From Aquimarina latercula DSM 2041 (GTDB taxonomy: Bacteria > Bacteroidota > Bacteroidia > Flavobacteriales > Flavobacteriaceae), in contig NZ_AUMK01000004.1 in assembly GCF_000430645.1 (NCBI RefSeq), positions 434,001 through 498,000 of the forward strand: DNA of 64,000 nt, read 5' to 3'. A program made the translations under genes and the position numbers. The notes beneath the pieces are model-generated. The model did no database searches. It was not told the origin of the DNA and saw only the letters and a list, made by a program, of their open reading frames with translations. Shown in pieces: positions 60,817 to 64,000 of this stretch; positions within the stretch are counted from its first letter, which is position 1, and every line of letters begins with the position of its first letter.

Positions 60817-61782
60817 ATGCAACGAAGTCTTAAGGACTATCTGGTAGTTTCAGCTAAAGGAATTGCCATGGGAGCTGCGGATGTAGTTCCTGGAGTTTCG
60901 GGAGGAACAATAGCTTTCATTTCGGGTATATATGAAGAGTTGATTTCTACAATCAATAATCTAGACCTTAATTTTTTTAAGGCATGGAAAAATGAAGGGT
61001 TTGTTGCTTCTTGGAAAAAATACAATCTTTCTTTTTTATTAGCACTATTTTCAGGTATCGCAATAAGTATTCTGTCATTAGCAAAAATTCTTAAATGGTT
61101 ATTGCATAATGAACCGCTATTATTATGGTCATTTTTCTTTGGATTGGTATTGGCGAGTATACTTTATATTGGAAAACAAATAACAATCTGGAGTCCTAAG
61201 GTTCTTATAAGCATACTATTAGCCGCAGTTATCTCCTACTTTATAACAATTGCAGAACCAATTGCATCACCAGAAAGTCTATGGTACTTACTATTTTGTG
61301 GTTTTATAGCTATAATAGCGATGATTTTACCAGGAGTTTCCGGAGCATTCATTCTTTTAATTTTAGGAGCTTATGAAACATTCATTGGTATATTAAATCA
61401 ATTTAGAGAAGGGTTGACTTCCTTAGATTTTAATCTATTATGGCAAGCATTTTATAAAATATTGATCATAGCTGTTGGAGCAATAGTTGGTTTAAAGCTT
61501 TTTTCTAAAATATTAAACTGGATGTTTAATAACCATAAGAATATGACATTAGCTTTACTTACAGGGTTTATGATAGGTTCTTTAAACAAATTATGGCCTT
61601 GGAAAAAAGTACTTTCATGGAGAACGAACTCAGAAGGTATTGAAGTTCCTTTTCTAGAAAAAAGTATTCTACCTTCTAGTTTTGATGGCGATCCTAGAAT
61701 TATTTGGGTACTTCTTTTTATTATAATAGGGTTTCTATTAATTCTTGCACTAGAGCGACTCGCAACTAAAAAAGGAGATTAA
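60817..61782 (+). CDS. DUF368 membrane protein (candidate polyprenyl-phosphate translocase)
   Basis: A 321-residue protein with about eight helices. The DUF368 repeats are visible: AMGAADVVPGVSGGTIAFIS near the start and AIIAMILPGVSGAFILLILG in the second half, i.e. two PGVSG re-entrant loops. DUF368 proteins (PopT) were reported as undecaprenyl-phosphate flippases that recycle the lipid carrier of peptidoglycan and glycan synthesis. That assignment is from family knowledge. It is followed 5 bases later by a paralogue. Confidence 0.88.
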   Translation: MQRSLKDYLVVSAKGIAMGAADVVPGVSGGTIAFISGIYEELISTINNLDLNFFKAWKNEGFVASWKKYNLSFLLALFSGIAISILSLAKILKWLLHNEPLLLWSFFFGLVLASILYIGKQITIWSPKVLISILLAAVISYFITIAEPIASPESLWYLLFCGFIAIIAMILPGVSGAFILLILGAYETFIGILNQFREGLTSLDFNLLWQAFYKILIIAVGAIVGLKLFSKILNWMFNNHKNMTLALLTGFMIGSLNKLWPWKKVLSWRTNSEGIEVPFLEKSILPSSFDGDPRIIWVLLFIIIGFLLILALERLATKKGD

Positions 61783-61787
61783 TATCT

Positions 61788-62816
61788 ATGGCTCAAAACA
61801 CCAGAACGTTTAGCGATAAGTTTTTTCTAGTCATTAAAGGTTTGGCTATGGGAGCCGCTAATAAAGTACCTGGTGTTTCTGGAGGAGTTGTAGCTTTTGT
61901 TGCTGGTTTTTATGAAGAATTTATTTATTCATTGCAGAAAATAAACCTAAAAGCATTTAAACTATTTATCAATTTTAGATTCAAAAGTTTTTGGAGATAT
62001 ATAAACGGCCGGTTTTTAGCACTATTGATCTCAGGAATGTTAATTAGCTACTTTAGTGTTTCTAAAATTCTTGATTATCTAATTATCCATTATGAACTGT
62101 ACGTTTGGGCAGCATTTTTTGGAATGATTATAGGATCAATATACTACATAACCAAAAATTTTGATGAGTGGAATAAACGCAATATATGTTTTATTATCAT
62201 AGGTACTATAGTCGGAATAAGTATTAGTTTACTTGAACCTGCAAAGGAAAATGACAACTTATTCTTTGTCTTTTTTTGTGGTATAGTCGGAGTTTCTGGT
62301 ATGACACTACCTGGATTATCAGGCTCTTTTATCTTAATCTTATTTGGTAATTATGTGTTATTATTAGTAGATGCTGTAAATGCTTTATATGACACTATAG
62401 CTGATTTAATACGGTGGGATTTATCTTTTATGGAAAATGCTAAAAGGTTACGATTGCTCCAAGTTCTTGTAGTATTTAGTTTAGGCTCTATAACTGGCCT
62501 AGTTACATTATCGCACTTTTTAGGATATGTATTAAAGCATTACAAAAATGCAACTTTTGCTGCTATTATTGGTTTTATAACCGGTTCTTTAGGAGTTGTT
62601 TGGCCATGGAAACATAAAATGTATAAAAAAAATGATCTAGGAGAAATATTGATCGATGCACAAGGAAATCCCATACTGGACAACTACGATCGCTACCTTC
62701 CAGATCTTACAATAATACCAACCTATGCTGCTTTCTTTTTTATTTTAGTGGGTATAGGGATTGTCCTTTGGTTGGAATGGTATGGCGAGAAAACATTAAA
62801 AACCAAACCAACATGA
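61788..62816 (+). CDS. DUF368 membrane protein, second paralogue
   Basis: A 342-residue paralogue of the preceding protein. Its loops are AMGAANKVPGVSGGVVAFVA (Asn-Lys where the first has Asp-Val before the loop) and SGMTLPGLSGSFILILFGN (PGLSG instead of PGVSG). It is longer, mainly near the C-terminus before the last helix. The stop overlaps the aroE start by 4 bases (ATGA), so the three genes should form one operon. Two diverged copies suggest two lipid-carrier substrates or a heteromeric translocase. Confidence 0.88.
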   Translation: MAQNTRTFSDKFFLVIKGLAMGAANKVPGVSGGVVAFVAGFYEEFIYSLQKINLKAFKLFINFRFKSFWRYINGRFLALLISGMLISYFSVSKILDYLIIHYELYVWAAFFGMIIGSIYYITKNFDEWNKRNICFIIIGTIVGISISLLEPAKENDNLFFVFFCGIVGVSGMTLPGLSGSFILILFGNYVLLLVDAVNALYDTIADLIRWDLSFMENAKRLRLLQVLVVFSLGSITGLVTLSHFLGYVLKHYKNATFAAIIGFITGSLGVVWPWKHKMYKKNDLGEILIDAQGNPILDNYDRYLPDLTIIPTYAAFFFILVGIGIVLWLEWYGEKTLKTKPT

Positions 62817-63541
62817 ACACATACGGATTATTAGGTAGAGATATCGGTTATTCATTTTCTAGAAACTATTTTTCTAACAAATTCGCAAATGAAAATCTGG
62901 ATTGTTCTTATCAAAATTTTGATATCAAAACGATCGATGATTTAAGAACTATAATACAAGATTCAGATATCAAAGGAATGAATGTAACCATACCTTATAA
63001 AGAAGAAGTAATCCCCTTCTTAGATTCATTGGATCCTACTGCCAAAGAAATTGGTGCTGTAAATGTAATTAAGTTTAACAAAGACGGAAAACTAACAGGT
63101 TATAACAGTGACTATTACGGTTTTACAGAATCTTTAAAGCCATTATTAAATGAAAAGATTAAAAAAGCTCTAATCCTAGGAACCGGAGGAGCATCGAAAG
63201 CAATTGCTTTTGCATTAAATAAATTAAATATAAAACACAACTTTGTATCTCGAAACCCTGATTTCAAAGAATTGAGCTACAATGATCTAGATGAAGATAT
63301 TATTAGAGAATTTAAATTAATTATAAATTGTACTCCATTGGGGACACACCCTAATGTAGAAAGTCACCCAAACATTCCTTTTGAATATTTAAGTGAACAT
63401 CACGTTTTATACGATCTTATTTACAATCCAAAAGAAACCACCTTTATGAAAAAAGGAAAAGAATATGGAGCGAAAACTAGTAATGGTTTACGTATGCTAA
63501 TACTCCAAGCCGAGAAATCTTGGGAGATCTGGAATCAATAA
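62813..63541 (+). CDS. aroE: Shikimate dehydrogenase
   Basis: A 242-residue enzyme reducing 3-dehydroshikimate with NADPH in aromatic amino acid synthesis. The start at 62813 overlaps the DUF368 stop; the frame to 62768 lies inside that gene and is rejected. The substrate site is seen in LLGRDIGYSFSRNYF and the catalytic Lys in MNVTIPYKEEVIPFLD. The NADP loop is LILGTGGASKAIAFALN. It is short beside the E. coli enzyme (272) but normal for Bacteroidota. Confidence 0.94.
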   Translation: MNTYGLLGRDIGYSFSRNYFSNKFANENLDCSYQNFDIKTIDDLRTIIQDSDIKGMNVTIPYKEEVIPFLDSLDPTAKEIGAVNVIKFNKDGKLTGYNSDYYGFTESLKPLLNEKIKKALILGTGGASKAIAFALNKLNIKHNFVSRNPDFKELSYNDLDEDIIREFKLIINCTPLGTHPNVESHPNIPFEYLSEHHVLYDLIYNPKETTFMKKGKEYGAKTSNGLRMLILQAEKSWEIWNQ

Positions 63542-63680
63542 TTTTTCATTTCCTATATCAGAATTATTATATAATTCCTACAAATGTAATTCCTAAAACA
63601 GCTCATTTGCTTTGAGTTTATATAAGATGTTAGTATCTTAGTCAATCGTTAAGCTCAGACAAACAAAAACATTTTATATA

Positions 63681-64000
63681 ATGTCCACACACGATAACCT
63701 GCCAGAAGCAGATGGAAACGAAGAGAACAATACAAAGGCTATAGAAGAAAAAACTGTCACAGAAGTTACTGAATCACAGTCAACTCAAGACGATCTATCT
63801 GAAAAAACTACTGTAAAAGAAAAGACTGCTACAGAAGAACTACCTGCAGAAGAACCATCTACCGAAGAAATTACAGCTACTGAAGAAATAAAAAAAGAAG
63901 AAGTTATCTCTGATTCTGAAAATGAGATCCAAAATGAGATGGATCAGGCAGTAGCAAAAGATAGTGAGGATGAAAGCAAGTTAGAGCGACACGATATAGA
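63681..64000 (+). CDS. DUF349 domain protein, N-terminal fragment
   Basis: Open from ATG 63681 to the window edge (about 106 residues). It begins MSTHDNLPEADGNEENNTKA and goes on with a long Glu/Thr-rich, low-complexity part (TEEITATEEIKKEE). This start is typical of the large DUF349 proteins that follow aroE in flavobacteria; the DUF349 repeats themselves would lie beyond the window. The family call therefore rests on the N-terminus and the context. Confidence 0.7.
   Translation, partial: MSTHDNLPEADGNEENNTKAIEEKTVTEVTESQSTQDDLSEKTTVKEKTATEELPAEEPSTEEITATEEIKKEEVISDSENEIQNEMDQAVAKDSEDESKLERHDI

Noticed and set aside
62768-62812. N-terminal extension of aroE
   Set aside because: It lies in the last helix of the second DUF368 gene in another frame; AroE proteins begin at the MNTYGLLGR methionine.

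Overview
The window is AT-rich (roughly two-thirds A+T by eye) and reads as chromosome of a marine-type flavobacterium (Bacteroidota, Flavobacteriaceae; something like Aquimarina or a relative). The supporting signs are Bacteroidota promoter boxes (TAnnTTTG at -7, TTTG at -33), GLPGLI-family proteins, TonB-dependent receptors with carboxypeptidase-like N-terminal domains, 2TM-domain proteins, a LETM1-related protein, DUF349/AroE adjacency, and many lipoproteins with short lipoboxes. The genus is inference. I saw no rRNA, tRNA, CRISPR array, phage or insertion sequence.

Layout. 1-4.3 kb: tail of an LVIVD-repeat protein, a Cu/Zn superoxide dismutase lipoprotein, an ECF sigma/anti-sigma pair and a large lipoprotein with a CXXCH haem site. 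4.4-11.2 kb (minus): a lipoprotein, a GNAT acetyltransferase, then a likely operon of two DUF4331 half-proteins, a TPR lipoprotein and a His-rich TonB-dependent receptor. 11.4-15.3 kb: LETM1-related protein, a second ECF sigma with a membrane partner, and a type II NADH dehydrogenase-like flavoprotein. 15.3-21.1 kb: three tandem GLPGLI genes divergent from a TonB-dependent receptor. 21.2-26.2 kb: a LytS-type kinase with a C-terminal 2TM domain, five tandem stand-alone 2TM proteins, an amidohydrolase and a LytTR response regulator. 26.3-29.2 kb: a TPR/AraC regulator followed by four tiny precursor-peptide genes, three of them Cys-rich, one with a cystine-knot spacing. 29.3-34.4 kb: a beta-propeller lipoprotein, a small lipoprotein, an acyltransferase, a NUDIX hydrolase, a cyclophilin and a fifth, isolated precursor peptide.

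34.4-41.5 kb is the classic RDD / SpoIIM-like / DUF4129 / DUF4350 / MoxR / DUF58 envelope cluster. 41.6-46.4 kb: DUF2141 protein, OxyR, AIM24-like protein, DUF4442 and DUF4870 proteins and a HELAH membrane protein. 46.5-51.9 kb: PadR regulator, PspC protein and two GIN-domain (DUF2807) surface proteins. 52-63.5 kb is mostly housekeeping: TrxB, a TRIC-type channel, a gene broken by an in-frame stop, FabV, an OstA/LptA-like protein, a class III aminotransferase, a TPR protein, two tandem DUF368 proteins (candidate undecaprenyl-phosphate translocases) and AroE. The window ends inside a DUF349 protein.

The best candidate for something undescribed is the peptide array at 28.1-29.2 kb: separately terminated double-glycine-leader precursors with different Cys frameworks, including a knottin-like C-C-CC-C-C peptide, beside a TPR/AraC regulator and with no processing enzyme in the window. 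Second is the five-gene 2TM expansion inside a LytS/LytTR locus. Third are signs of sequence remodelling: a 288-bp near-identical block between two otherwise diverged GLPGLI genes, and DUF4331 split into two separately exported proteins.
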